From Cohaesibacter sp. ES.047 (lineage in GTDB: Bacteria > Pseudomonadota > Alphaproteobacteria > Rhizobiales > Cohaesibacteraceae): a stretch of 64,000 nucleotides of DNA. Made by a program: the position numbers and the translations under genes. The DNA lies in assembly GCF_900215505.1 (NCBI RefSeq), contig NZ_LT907844.1, forward strand, positions 2,930,001-2,994,000, read 5' to 3'. The notes under the pieces are model-generated. The model saw only the letters and a program-made list of their open reading frames with translations, was not told the DNA's origin and did not search any database. Positions 32,015 through 41,334 of this stretch are shown one piece after another. Within the stretch, counting starts at the first letter, position 1, and each line of letters starts with the position of its first letter.

Positions 32015-33658
32015 TCAGCTCCAGCCGCCACCATAGGTTTTATAGAAGATATGAAGACCGATCTTGTCGAGGCGCTTCATGGTACGGGCCCAACGCGGGT
32101 GCACGTAGGTCGCATGGTAGTGGGTGGAGGAGCCAATTTCCTTCAGCCAGACTTCCTGCTTGACGACCTGATTGGCGATTTTCCAAGCGGTGTCCCATGC
32201 TTTCTTGGAGCGCACACGATCCGGAATGCGGTCGCAGGCAAAGGAGAACTGGCAGCGATTGCGCTTATGCTGGTTCTGATAGACCACACCGCAGATGCTG
32301 TTCGGATAGGTCGGGTTTTTCACCCGATTGACGACAACCTGGGCCACAGCGATCTGGCCTTTTTCAGGTTCCGAACGGCTCTCGAAATAGATGGCGTTGG
32401 CAAGGCAGGTTTTTTGCTTCTTGCTGAAGGACGATTTGGGCAACTTGTTGGTAATCCAGGCATGTTCACCCTTGGGATCGATTTTGGCCTTTGTCGGGCC
32501 GCCAAATCCGAACCAGCGTGCAAAACGGGAGCGCTTCTTGGGCTCTTCGTCTTCACCTGTTGTCAGCGATGCAAGCTTCAGTTCAGCGCGCCGCGCTTTG
32601 CTCATGGCAAGCGTCAGGCCTTCATTCTGTGTTGCAGTCTCGTCGCCGGTGTTTTTGGGAAGCGCTTCAAGGCTGGCAACAAGGGGGGATGTATCGAGCG
32701 GTTTGCTCACTTTGTTTTCGTCGGTGTCGCTAGAAGTCGAGACCGGAGCGCGTGAACGGGGCAGGGTGCTCAGGGTCGCCAAGGCGCTGGTTGCATCGTC
32801 TTCATCCAGCTCACCGTTGATCTGTTCAACCGCAGAAAGTACCGTTACCTGATTGTCTTCGCTGATCTGGCCCTTGCGTTGCTCGGTCAGGATTGCCTCA
32901 AAGGGCGCTTCGAGGGCTTCCGCAGAATTGGGCGCATAGGCGAGCGCGGCCGTGTCAGCGATTGGGCGCTGCTCAGCTTTGATTGCGCTGTTTGCAGGAA
33001 TTTCGGCCTTTGCAACCATGCTGGTTGGAGCGATAAGCGGTTCAGGTGGCAGAAACTTGGATGCATCCGCCATCACAAGCTTCAAATCGTCGGAAGGCGC
33101 GAAAGCCTGTTTGGGCAGGGCTTCATGTGCCCGCTTCTCGAATGGGCCGGACATGGACCACAGCGATCCAGACCAATTGAGCGCGATGGCACGGCGTCCA
33201 TGGCCAACCTTGAAGGGCTCCCAGCCCCAGCCCAGACGCCTATCGCTTTTGCCCTTGCGGGATACGTGCACAGCCTCTTTGAGATCGGAAAGACTGTTCG
33301 CTGTCAGTTTGAGCGTTTCTACGGATGTCGATGTGTTGCTCGTTTCAGCGATGCGAATATAAGCGCTTTGGTTCGATTTGGTTGGATCGAACGCAGTGGC
33401 TTGCAAGCGCGCAGATGACCGGCCATAGCCGGTATCTTGTGTCTTCGGAGCGAGGATGTCTTTGCTCGTTCCGCGATGCTCAAGCAAGTTGCCGGCAAAG
33501 ACTTCCCTGGTCCAGGCCTGTTGATTCAACGAGGCGACCGAAGGACCTGCCGTACCGGCTTCATCCAGAGATTGTGTGAAGACTAGGACCAGCCCCGATC
33601 CAAGAAGAATTCGAGCGGTCAGGCCAAGGCTATTCTTGCCAAGCTTGGTATTCGACAT
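32015..33658 (-). CDS. Cell wall hydrolase of the SleB family
   Basis: The 547-residue protein has an N-terminal hydrophobic segment ('LTARILLGSGLVLVFTQSL', about 12-30) acting as signal or anchor. A long low-complexity, poorly conserved linker follows, and then a C-terminal SleB/lytic domain of about 130 residues: 'CLANAIYFESRSEPEKGQIA' contains the catalytic Glu (AIYFEAR-type motif), with 'AVAQVVVNRV', 'CGVVYQNQ' and 'TTHYHA'-like 'STHYHATYVHPRWA'. It probably cuts peptidoglycan in the periplasm during growth. The ATG at 33658 follows 'ttggtgg'. In non-sporeformers the term 'spore cortex' does not apply. Confidence 0.85.
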   Translation of the reverse strand: MSNTKLGKNSLGLTARILLGSGLVLVFTQSLDEAGTAGPSVASLNQQAWTREVFAGNLLEHRGTSKDILAPKTQDTGYGRSSARLQATAFDPTKSNQSAYIRIAETSNTSTSVETLKLTANSLSDLKEAVHVSRKGKSDRRLGWGWEPFKVGHGRRAIALNWSGSLWSMSGPFEKRAHEALPKQAFAPSDDLKLVMADASKFLPPEPLIAPTSMVAKAEIPANSAIKAEQRPIADTAALAYAPNSAEALEAPFEAILTEQRKGQISEDNQVTVLSAVEQINGELDEDDATSALATLSTLPRSRAPVSTSSDTDENKVSKPLDTSPLVASLEALPKNTGDETATQNEGLTLAMSKARRAELKLASLTTGEDEEPKKRSRFARWFGFGGPTKAKIDPKGEHAWITNKLPKSSFSKKQKTCLANAIYFESRSEPEKGQIAVAQVVVNRVKNPTYPNSICGVVYQNQHKRNRCQFSFACDRIPDRVRSKKAWDTAWKIANQVVKQEVWLKEIGSSTHYHATYVHPRWARTMKRLDKIGLHIFYKTYGGGWS

Positions 33659-34455
33659 TCTGCCACCAACTTGCACTACGCAATACTACACTCGATCGCC
33701 CCTCAACTGACGCAGGGCGCAAGCTCGCCGTCCAGCACGGCACTTGAAAATAATAATGCGGCATTAACCTTGAAAGACCGTTAACAGAATGGCCTTTGTT
33801 CAACGACGACCTTTAGGCCTTGAATGAGGCGATCAAAGGGCGCGTGAAATCGGTTTGCTCGCGTCAAAATTGTTGGTGCCGGACCGAATGGACCAAAGCC
33901 CAAAATGTCTGTTATAGCGGGTGGGGCGGCATAAACACAATTAGATCAATCGGTCGGTTATTGAAAATTGAAGTCGGGGGATGGTTTCATGGGCATGAAA
34001 AAGCCCGAACCCGGAGAACCAGGTTCGGGCAAGTAAAGCTTGTTAGTAGCCCATCATTCAGGATCAAACCAGCAAAGAACCCGAATGTTGTGGCAGATTT
34101 CAGAACAGTCCCCGCAGATTGTCTGTAGACACCATGAGCCAAATCAGGTGACATGCCCGGGCGTACCTTCAAGCCAATACAAATCTAGCGCGAAATTGCG
34201 AGCAAATCACCCCCAAAAATTTGGACCAATGCCCAAAATAGTACCAAAGACCTATAGTTTTGCTTTTGGTGATTTGAAAGATGGTCGTCTCGTCTGGTTA
34301 AAACGACTGTTTTTGATTGATAAATTGACCTTTTACCCAAGGTTGTAGGTTTCTTGCTTGTACTTAAATGTGACCTAATTTGACGGATTTGAGGACAGGC
34401 AGCAGCAAAATTGCCTGTGTATGAGTTGCCTTTGAGGCTCAATTTAACCGTCCTT
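33659..34455. other. Large intergenic region between sleB-like and meaB genes
   Basis: No convincing gene lies in these 797 bases. The segment 33700-33800 is AT-rich and likely holds the sleB promoter. A terminator-like hairpin on the minus strand (34003-34030) lies 425 nt beyond the meaB stop, so some transcript ends there. A 55-codon minus-strand frame from 34154 ('MSPDLAHGVYRQSAGTVLKS') has 'gaaggt' upstream but overlaps the hairpin and is doubtful. Confidence 0.5.
34003..34030 (-). terminator. Terminator of an unassigned or long-trailer transcript
   Basis: A 9-bp stem 'gcccgaacc'/'ggttcgggc' with a 10-nt loop is followed on the minus strand by 'tttttcatg'. The nearest minus-strand gene upstream, meaB, ends 425 nt away, so it may end a small RNA starting near 34180. 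Confidence 0.6.
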
Positions 34456-35409
34456 TTAGCTGTTATCAGTCAATCGTCGCAGCAGATCTTCGTGGGATTT
34501 TCGTTCTGATTCAAAAAGCGCCAAACCACTGTCGTGCCATCTGTCGAATTGAGATAGTTTCAAACCGATTTGACCAAATTTACGTCGGATACGATCGTGC
34601 ATCCATTGACGGGCCTGTCGATCTCGCTGCGTAGTAAGACTGTGGGTGGAGACAAGATGCGCGAAATGGGCATCGAGCGCTGTGACCAGATCTTGCAGAC
34701 CTGTCCCGTCCTGTGCAGATGCGAGCAGAACCGGAACAGACCAGTCCTGCTGCTTTCTCAGAGCGAGCGAAAGTGCCCCCTCCACATCGGCCCGTGCCCG
34801 CCGCGCCGGTGACCCCATGTCCGCTTTGGTGACGATGACAATGTCCGGCAACTCCATGACACCTGCCTTCATGAATTGCAGGCTGTCCCCTGATCCGGGT
34901 TGAATGCACAGAACGATGCTGTCTGCAGCAAAGGCGATGTCAGCTTCCGACTGGCCGATTCCAACGCTTTCGACCAATACGCGGTCAAACAGGGCTCGCA
35001 TGAGAATGATCGCTGCTAGCGCTTCATCCGATAAACCACCCAATCTATCGCGGGCCGCCATGGACCGCACGAATACCTGTTGATCTGTCGGGTCCGTATC
35101 CAGCCGGGTGCGGTCTCCGAGCAAGGCCCCGGACGAGATTTGAGACGACGGGTCAACCGCTACCACGCCGACGCTTTGACCCTCGCTGCGCCAGTGACGG
35201 ATGAGGGCATTGGTCAGGGTCGATTTGCCGACGCCCGGCGGACCGGTCAGGCCGACCACATGAGCCCGGGCCTCGGTTGCCGCCTCATCAAGCAACCGCG
35301 CCACATCTGGATGCCCATCATTCGCCTCGATGTCACTGAGCGCCCGAGCCAAAGCGCGCTTGCCACCTTGTGCAACGGTATCAAACGAAAGAGAGAGAGG
35401 GCCGGGCAT
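34456..35409 (-). CDS. meaB: MeaB GTPase, chaperone of methylmalonyl-CoA mutase
   Basis: MeaB (ArgK) is a SIMIBI-class GTPase that loads and protects the B12 cofactor of methylmalonyl-CoA mutase. The 317-residue protein has the P-loop 'GLTGPPGVGKSTLTNALI', the switch 'VVAVDPSSQISSGALLGDRT', 'ESVGIGQSEADI' and the guanine-specific 'IVTKADMG'. The length is typical. The mutase gene is not in the window. The ATG at 35409 follows a purine stretch. No terminator follows directly. Confidence 0.95.
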   Translation of the reverse strand: MPGPLSLSFDTVAQGGKRALARALSDIEANDGHPDVARLLDEAATEARAHVVGLTGPPGVGKSTLTNALIRHWRSEGQSVGVVAVDPSSQISSGALLGDRTRLDTDPTDQQVFVRSMAARDRLGGLSDEALAAIILMRALFDRVLVESVGIGQSEADIAFAADSIVLCIQPGSGDSLQFMKAGVMELPDIVIVTKADMGSPARRARADVEGALSLALRKQQDWSVPVLLASAQDGTGLQDLVTALDAHFAHLVSTHSLTTQRDRQARQWMHDRIRRKFGQIGLKLSQFDRWHDSGLALFESERKSHEDLLRRLTDNS

Positions 35410-35517
35410 GATACAGGACGATCCTTTGGGTGAGACACGTTCAGAGCTTTCCGCATATCACAGCTTGCGCCCCAACCGAACCGACGAAAGGCGCAGGCTT
35501 GACCAAAGAATAAGACC

Positions 35518-36150
35518 CTAGATCAGGAAAGTCTGCAGCGCTTGCCACATCATCCATGCGCCCCAAAGGATGAGCAGGCCACCAGAGGCAACGTCGATGA
35601 TCCGCATGATGAGGTCCGAGATCAGTCCTCGAACGAGCGCGGTCATCGTGACAAGGAACAGCCACCAGACCGCTGACCCGCAGAAAACCCCGAACACCAA
35701 CCAATAGGCTGCACCCGGAGCGCTTTCCGCCCCTTTGGATAGTCCAGAAATCATGCCGATAAAGGACAGGATGGTTGCCGGGTTGGCCAACGTCAGCAGG
35801 AACGTCGTACCATAAGCTCGCAAGGGTGCATGGCTCGGGGGCGCGTTGGCTGGGTCGTGAGGCAAGTCATTCAATCCGCGACGAAAGGTCGAGATGCCCA
35901 GATACAGGATCAAAAGGCCCCCAAAGAGCCGCATCTGGTCACCATGGCTGATCAGCAAGCCCGAGATGGCCAGACCGGTGGCCGCAACAAGACCATAGAG
36001 CCCGTCCGCAGTCGCAGCACCCATACCTGTTGCAAGACCGACAAGCCGACCGTCCCGCAAGGTCCGCCGAATGCACAATAAACCGATGGGACCAACCGGA
36101 GCGGCCACCGCAAGACCAACGAGAGCCCCTTGTAGAAAAATGCTTGCCAT
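35518..36150 (-). CDS. LysE/RhtB family amino-acid exporter
   Basis: The 210-residue inner-membrane protein has about six hydrophobic segments and the family start 'GALVGLAVAAPVGPIGLLCI' (LysE motif 'PGPxxL'-like) followed by 'GLATGMGAATADGLYGLVAA' and 'LLTLANPATILSFIGM'. Such proteins export amino acids or related metabolites; the substrate is unknown. 'gggtgag' precedes the ATG. It is 108 nt upstream of meaB on the same strand but is not functionally linked. Confidence 0.92.
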   Translation of the reverse strand: MASIFLQGALVGLAVAAPVGPIGLLCIRRTLRDGRLVGLATGMGAATADGLYGLVAATGLAISGLLISHGDQMRLFGGLLILYLGISTFRRGLNDLPHDPANAPPSHAPLRAYGTTFLLTLANPATILSFIGMISGLSKGAESAPGAAYWLVFGVFCGSAVWWLFLVTMTALVRGLISDLIMRIIDVASGGLLILWGAWMMWQALQTFLI

Positions 36151-36336
36151 GAAGTCTCACCCAGGAAGCAAAAAGTGCTGTATGATATCCGGGAACATGA
36201 GGCCGAGCAATAATAATTGCGGAATATGGAATATATGCAGTAAGGCTTGTTGCTAAATGTACCTTGGCAACAAGTATTGCTGATTATACAGGAATTTCAA
36301 TAAAATATCCTGCGAAGGGCGCGTTTGTGAATGGTC

Positions 36337-39021
36337 CTATCGCCCTCGATTATGCCGTCTGATCGTGGCTTGAGCTGCTGCAAGGCGCGCAATGGGAACG
36401 CGGAACGGTGAGCAGGAAACATAATCAAGTCCGATGCGTTCACAAAAATCGATCGATGTTGGATCACCGCCATGCTCGCCGCAAATGCCCAATTCGAGAT
36501 CGGGGCGTGCAAACCGGCCGCGCTCGACGGCAATTTCCATCAACTCGCCCACCCCGTCCGCATCAATCGAGATGAAAGGATCCTGCTCGATAACACCGGC
36601 TCTCAAATAATCCGAGAGATAGCGGGCCGCATCATCGCGGCTGATACCATAGGTGGTCTGAGTGAGGTCATTGGTGCCAAACGAGAAGAACTCGGCCTTC
36701 TCGGCAATCTTGCGGGCCTGCAGAGCGGCCCTTGGCAACTCGATCATTGTTCCCACCTTATAGGGAATGGTTCGGCCTGCGTCCTTCATGACAGCTGCTG
36801 CTGTGGTGTCGATGCGTGCCTTGACGAATTCCAGCTCGGTGCGGATTGAAACGAGTGGCACCATGATCTCTGGCTGGACTGGTTTTCCGGTCTTTGCAGC
36901 AGCATCCAGCGCCGCTTCAAAGATGGCTCGGGTCTGCATTTCCACCATTTCAGGATAGGAAATGGCCAGACGGCAGCCCCTGTGCCCCAGCATCGGATTG
37001 AACTCATGCATGGTGTGAATGCGGCTGAACAGCTGCTGTTCGGTGACACCGAGTTTTTCCGACACGGCCTTGATATCGCCGGTCTCTGACGGCAGGAACT
37101 CATGCAAAGGCGGATCGAGCAGACGGATGATGACCGGCAAGCCAGCCATGATCTCAAACAGGGTGATGAAGTCGGCGCGCTGCATCGGCAACAGCTTTTT
37201 GAGCGCCTGCTTGCGTGCTTCGGCGCTGTTGGCGATGATCATCTCACGCATGGCCGAGATCCGGTCTTCGTGGAAGAACATGTGCTCTGTACGGCACAGG
37301 CCGATGCCTTCGGCACCAAACTCACGGGCGGACTTGGCATCCTGCGGCGTGTCCGCGTTGCAGCGAACCTTCATGCGGCGAATGCCGTCGACCCACTCCA
37401 TGAGTTGATTGAATTCTTTCGTCAACTCCGGTTTCTGCATTGGCACTTCGCCGTCGATGACCTCACCCGTGCCGCCATCGATGGTCACGAGATCGCCTTT
37501 GCGCATAACTGCGCTGCCCACGGTCAGGGTCTCATTCTCATAGGAAATGCGGATCATGCCCGCACCTGAAACGCACGGGATGCCCATGCCGCGCGCAACA
37601 ACTGCAGCATGGCTGGTCATGCCTCCGCGAGCCGTGAGGATGCCTTGCGCCACATGCATGCCGTGAATGTCTTCGGGGCTCGTCTCGATCCGCGCCAGAA
37701 TGACATTCTTGCCTTGATTGGCAAAGAACTCGGCGTCCTTTGGCTCAAAGACCAGATGGCCAGCGGCAGCACCCGGCGAGGCCGCAAGCCCATTGGCAAG
37801 AATATTTCGCTTGGCTTCTTCATCAATGGTGGGGTGCAGCATATGGTCGAGCGAACGCGGATCGACGCGCATCACCGCTTCTTCCCGATTGATCAGACCC
37901 TCGTTGGCCAGATCCACCGCGATGCGCAGTGCGGCCTTGTGCGTACGTCGACCTGTGCGCGTCTGGAGCATCCAGAGGCGTCCGCCCTCGATGGTAAATT
38001 CCAGCTCCAGCATGTCTCGATAGTGATGTTCGAGCTGCTCGCAGATGGAAAGAAACTGTCCGAACTGCTCCGGCATCAGCTCTTCAAGGCTCAAATCCTT
38101 GGAGCCATTCTCGAGCCTTGCCCTGTGCGTCAGATTGAGAGCCGCCCGGTTGCCCGCAAGAACATCTTCGCCCTGTGCATTGAGCAGAAACTCGCCACAG
38201 AGTTTCTTCTCACCTGTTGTCGGGCTCCGCGTATGGGCAACTGCGGTCGCGGACGTATCCCCCAGATTGCCAAAGACCATGGCCTGCAGATTGACGGCCG
38301 TGCCCCAGTCTTCAGGGATGTCGTGTAATCGTCGGTAGGTGATCGCCCGAGCGCTGATCCAGGAGGAAAAGGTTGCCCCGATGGCACCCCAAAGCTGATC
38401 ATGGACATCTTGCGGGAACGGCTCGTCAAGCTCATCCTCGATCAGGGCCTTGTATTTCTCGACAATGCCCTTCCAGTCCTCCGCCTCAAGGTCCGTGTCC
38501 AGGCCAAAGCCCTGTTCGTCCTTGATCTGTTCAAGAATATCCTCGAATTCATTCTGGTCGATACCCAGCACCACGTCGCCATACATCTGGATGAACCGGC
38601 GATAGCTGTCATAGGCAAACCGGGCGTTGCCCGTCTCTTTGGCGAGCGCCTCGACGGTCTGGTCATTCAGTCCCAGATTGAGAATGGCTTCCATCATGCC
38701 CGGCATGGTCACGCGCGCACCGGCACGGATGGAAAGAAGAAGCGGTTTGTCGATGCTGCCAAACGTCCGGGCCGTGAGTGCGCCGACCTGAGCGAGCGCT
38801 TGGCCGATCTGGTCCTTAAGACCGTCCGGATAGCTATGGTCCTCAGCGAGGTAACGACGGCAAAGATCTGTCGTCATGGTGAAGCCGGGCGGAACAGGCA
38901 GACCGAGATTGCTCATTTCGGCGAGATTGGCACCCTTGCCCCCCAGCAGACTGCGCATTTCGGCGCTGCCATCAGCGCGTCCGCCGCCAAAGCTGTAGAC
39001 CCATTTGGTCGTCTGGCCCAT
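36337..39021 (-). CDS. ppdK: Pyruvate, phosphate dikinase
   Basis: PPDK interconverts pyruvate + ATP + phosphate and phosphoenolpyruvate + AMP + pyrophosphate, serving gluconeogenesis or reversed glycolysis. The 894-residue protein has an ATP-grasp domain ('SLLGGKGANLAEMSNLGLPV', 'SIRAGARVTMPGMMEAILNL'), the phospho-His swivelling domain 'GGMTSHAAVVARGMGIPCV' near 450, and the TIM-barrel PEP-binding domain ('GAEGIGLCRTEHMFF', 'GTNDLTQTTYGISRDD', 'CGEHGGDP'). The ATG at 39021 follows 'agagagga' and gives the usual N-terminus. An upstream start at 39213 has no support. Plus-strand open frames opposite it (for example 37609-38328) are shadows. Confidence 0.97.
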   Translation of the reverse strand: MGQTTKWVYSFGGGRADGSAEMRSLLGGKGANLAEMSNLGLPVPPGFTMTTDLCRRYLAEDHSYPDGLKDQIGQALAQVGALTARTFGSIDKPLLLSIRAGARVTMPGMMEAILNLGLNDQTVEALAKETGNARFAYDSYRRFIQMYGDVVLGIDQNEFEDILEQIKDEQGFGLDTDLEAEDWKGIVEKYKALIEDELDEPFPQDVHDQLWGAIGATFSSWISARAITYRRLHDIPEDWGTAVNLQAMVFGNLGDTSATAVAHTRSPTTGEKKLCGEFLLNAQGEDVLAGNRAALNLTHRARLENGSKDLSLEELMPEQFGQFLSICEQLEHHYRDMLELEFTIEGGRLWMLQTRTGRRTHKAALRIAVDLANEGLINREEAVMRVDPRSLDHMLHPTIDEEAKRNILANGLAASPGAAAGHLVFEPKDAEFFANQGKNVILARIETSPEDIHGMHVAQGILTARGGMTSHAAVVARGMGIPCVSGAGMIRISYENETLTVGSAVMRKGDLVTIDGGTGEVIDGEVPMQKPELTKEFNQLMEWVDGIRRMKVRCNADTPQDAKSAREFGAEGIGLCRTEHMFFHEDRISAMREMIIANSAEARKQALKKLLPMQRADFITLFEIMAGLPVIIRLLDPPLHEFLPSETGDIKAVSEKLGVTEQQLFSRIHTMHEFNPMLGHRGCRLAISYPEMVEMQTRAIFEAALDAAAKTGKPVQPEIMVPLVSIRTELEFVKARIDTTAAAVMKDAGRTIPYKVGTMIELPRAALQARKIAEKAEFFSFGTNDLTQTTYGISRDDAARYLSDYLRAGVIEQDPFISIDADGVGELMEIAVERGRFARPDLELGICGEHGGDPTSIDFCERIGLDYVSCSPFRVPIARLAAAQATIRRHNRGR

Positions 39022-39500
39022 GCCACATTCCTCTCTTAACCTGAGTCTTGTGAACTTGTTCGACCAATAGATCAAGACTGAAGCACACGATACCCGATCA
39101 TTTTGTTCTTGTTGGCCTGCCATGCGGTTCCCGGCGCGCAGTGGACAAGCAATTGCAACAGAAGCTTCAAATATAGAGTGATCAATGTTGCGTTGCAACA
39201 AATTCCATGGCATTTCCTGTTAAACCAAGAGTTTTGCTAGCCTTATGAAGCATGAGGCAATCCGAAAGATGGTGCGCACTGACTTGATCCGGTGCGCGTC
39301 TAGGTGCCTTCCAATGCCTTTGCTGGAATGCCGGATGCTGGTGTCGAACTCGTTTTCTGTCGATCGACGGTTTGATGTCATGTCGCTGTCATCGTTAGTC
39401 GATATTTCTCGACATATTCAGGCCCCGCAACCCGTGAACATCACCGCTGTATGGGCCGTCCGAGACCCGCTTTTGCATTTTGGTTCAAATGATATCTTAG
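39022..39500. other. Intergenic region between ppdK and arsR
   Basis: No gene is seen in these 479 bases. The divergent ppdK and arsR promoters should lie here. Imperfect inverted sequences near 39404-39418 ('tcgatatttctcga') and 39483-39500 could be ArsR operators, but none matches a consensus I trust. Confidence 0.45.
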
Positions 39501-39923
39501 ATGAACAACGACGCTACGATCATCACAAAGGACCGGGAGCGCGCTCCGCAAGATCTCGCACCGCTTAATGCGTGCGAGCAAGTGGATGCCCTGTCCCGCC
39601 TGTCTGCTTTGTCGCAGCCAACGCGCCTTGAGGCCTTTCGTATTCTTGCCCGTGCCGGACAGACTGGCATGAGGGCAGGGGAGTTGGCACGGGAGCTTGC
39701 AACGCGCCACAACACGCTTTCCACCCACCTTGCCATCTTGCAGAATGCCGGGCTGATCCGGTCTGAACGGGGTGGCCGAAATGTGACCTACTTCATCGAA
39801 CCCGGCGGTCTTGAAGCCTTGCTGCTTTTTCTCGATCAGACCTGTCGAAAAATGATCCCTGCCTGCGAGCAACCCGAAGGGGTTTCGCGGGCCCGCGAAA
39901 ATTGTTCCGAAGAGGCACAATAA
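39501..39923 (+). CDS. arsR: ArsR-family repressor of the arsenic operon
   Basis: ArsR/SmtB repressors leave DNA when they bind arsenite or other soft metals. The 140-residue protein has the winged helix at about 30-100 ('LSALSQPTRLEAFRILARAG', 'ELARELATRHNTLSTHLAIL', 'GRNVTYFIEP'). The classic 'ELCVCDL' helix-3 metal site is absent. Instead cysteines cluster at the C-terminus ('DQTCRKMIPACEQPEG' and a later Cys), as in ArsR subtypes with a C-terminal As(III) site. No ribosome binding site precedes the ATG, so it may be weakly or leaderlessly translated. It opens a three-gene unit with the arsC-like and aquaporin genes. Confidence 0.9.
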   Translation: MNNDATIITKDRERAPQDLAPLNACEQVDALSRLSALSQPTRLEAFRILARAGQTGMRAGELARELATRHNTLSTHLAILQNAGLIRSERGGRNVTYFIEPGGLEALLLFLDQTCRKMIPACEQPEGVSRARENCSEEAQ

Positions 39924-40014
39924 TAGGTTGAGTATAGAGAATATTCACGATAGTGAAGCGAAGACAAATGTCGTCTCTTGCCTGCGAGGTCGGAGGGCGG
40001 CGCGGGAGGAATCA

Positions 40015-40506
40015 ATGAAAAATATACTGTTTCTTTGTTCGGGCAATTCAGCCCGATCAATTATGGCAGAAGCACTCATGTCTCGGCTGAGTGAGGGCCG
40101 GTTCAAGGCCTATTCTGCAGGCATGGATACGCGCGACCAACCCAACCCGTGGGCATTGCGATTGCTGGAACGCGAGGGCTATGACATCGGCATGTTCCGT
40201 TGCAAGGCATGGTCCGAGTTTCGCTCGAAACATGCACCGAAAATGGACCTGATCGTCGCGATCTGCGACAGGTCTGTGGAGCCATTGCGCGCCAACTGGC
40301 CGGACGAAACCGTCATTGAGCAATGGAGCATTTCCGATCCCGCAGAAGATGTGGGCGACGACAGGGAAATGGAGCAGGCGTTCGACGGGGTCTACCGGGA
40401 AATTGAACAGAAGGTGCGTGCACTCGTTGCCCAGTCGGTCGATGACACCGATCAGAGTGACATGGACCTCGGCCAAGAGCGTCGTCTGAAAAGAGCGGCG
40501 AACTGA
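40015..40506 (+). CDS. arsC: ArsC-type low-molecular-weight phosphatase / arsenate reductase
   Basis: The 163-residue protein has the P-loop CX5R as 'CSGNSARS' (C8, R14) and 'DPAEDVGDD' with the general-acid Asp. It should reduce arsenate to arsenite, or be a related tyrosine phosphatase. Thioredoxin-linked ArsC enzymes use three cysteines. Here the middle one is present ('AICDRSVEP') but the third, normally in a 'CP' a few residues later, is replaced ('LRANWPDE'), so electron delivery may differ. A strong 'gggagga' precedes the ATG at 40015. It lies between arsR and the aquaporin gene. Confidence 0.85.
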   Translation: MKNILFLCSGNSARSIMAEALMSRLSEGRFKAYSAGMDTRDQPNPWALRLLEREGYDIGMFRCKAWSEFRSKHAPKMDLIVAICDRSVEPLRANWPDETVIEQWSISDPAEDVGDDREMEQAFDGVYREIEQKVRALVAQSVDDTDQSDMDLGQERRLKRAAN

Positions 40507-40543
40507 CGCGATTGACCGATAGCGCATCAGGGGGCGCACTTCG

Positions 40544-41206
40544 ATGACCTTCACGGCAAGAGCCCAGTTACTGGCTGAATTTTTGGGAACTGGGACTCTG
40601 GTCTGCACAGTTGTCGGCTCCGGGATCATGGCGGAGAGCCTAGCGGGCGGTAATGTGGCCATCGCCCTTCTGGGTAACACCATTCCAACCGGTGCGATCC
40701 TGTTTGTGCTGATTACCATGCTCGCGCCCATTTCAGGGGCGCATTTCAATCCCGCCGTTACCCTTGCCTTCACCTTGCGGGGGGAGCTGGAGATCCCCAA
40801 AGCGGTCAAGTTTGTGATCGCCCAGATAACAGGGGGCATTCTGGGCTGCCTTGTCGCCAACTATATGTTCGATCTCGATGTGTTTCAGATCTCTCAGAAG
40901 ATCCGCACCGGCCCGAACCAATGGGCCTCGGAGGTGACAGCAACGGTTGGCCTACTGCTGACAATCCTTGTCTGCCTGAGATCCAAGCCCGACGCGATCC
41001 CCACTGCGGTCGGCCTCTACATCACCGCTGCTTACTGGTTCACATCTTCAACCAGCTTTGCCAATCCGGCGGTCGCCGTCTCGCGCGTTTTCTCAAACAC
41101 CTTTGCTGGTATCCGCCCCGAGGATGCCGCGCTGTTCATTCTGTGCCAGATTGTCGGTGTGTTTGTTGCCATGGTGCTGGCAAAGGGACTGCTGGAAGAG
41201 AAATAG
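40544..41206 (+). CDS. aqpS: Aquaporin / aquaglyceroporin of the arsenic operon (AqpS-like)
   Basis: The 220-residue MIP-family channel has six hydrophobic segments and the two half-helices 'GAHFNPAVTLAF' and 'SFANPAVAVSRV', so both NPA motifs are intact. In Sinorhizobium meliloti an AqpS in the ars operon lets arsenite formed by ArsC leave the cell down its gradient. The same logic fits here because no ArsB or Acr3 pump gene is present. 'gggggc' precedes the ATG, 37 nt after arsC. The role is inferred from context and family. Confidence 0.9.
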   Translation: MTFTARAQLLAEFLGTGTLVCTVVGSGIMAESLAGGNVAIALLGNTIPTGAILFVLITMLAPISGAHFNPAVTLAFTLRGELEIPKAVKFVIAQITGGILGCLVANYMFDLDVFQISQKIRTGPNQWASEVTATVGLLLTILVCLRSKPDAIPTAVGLYITAAYWFTSSTSFANPAVAVSRVFSNTFAGIRPEDAALFILCQIVGVFVAMVLAKGLLEEK

Positions 41207-41334
41207 GCTCAGATCGCGCCTCTTAAAGCGCCGCTGAGGCTGCCTTGGCCATCGCCCAGCGACAAAGGCCCTTCACCCTCTAATTCCGATTGTCAGACGG
41301 GCCCGTGATTGCCGCGCGTGAAGGCACTTTGCGA

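Noticed and set aside
33987-34172. A 55-61-codon minus-strand gene
   Set aside because: Although 'gaaggt' precedes the ATG at 34154, the frame reads through the terminator hairpin and has no recognised homology.
37609-38328. A 239-codon plus-strand frame opposite ppdK
   Set aside because: It is the antisense shadow of a fully conserved enzyme and has no ribosome binding site or homology. The same applies to long frames opposite ileS, smc and the EAL gene.
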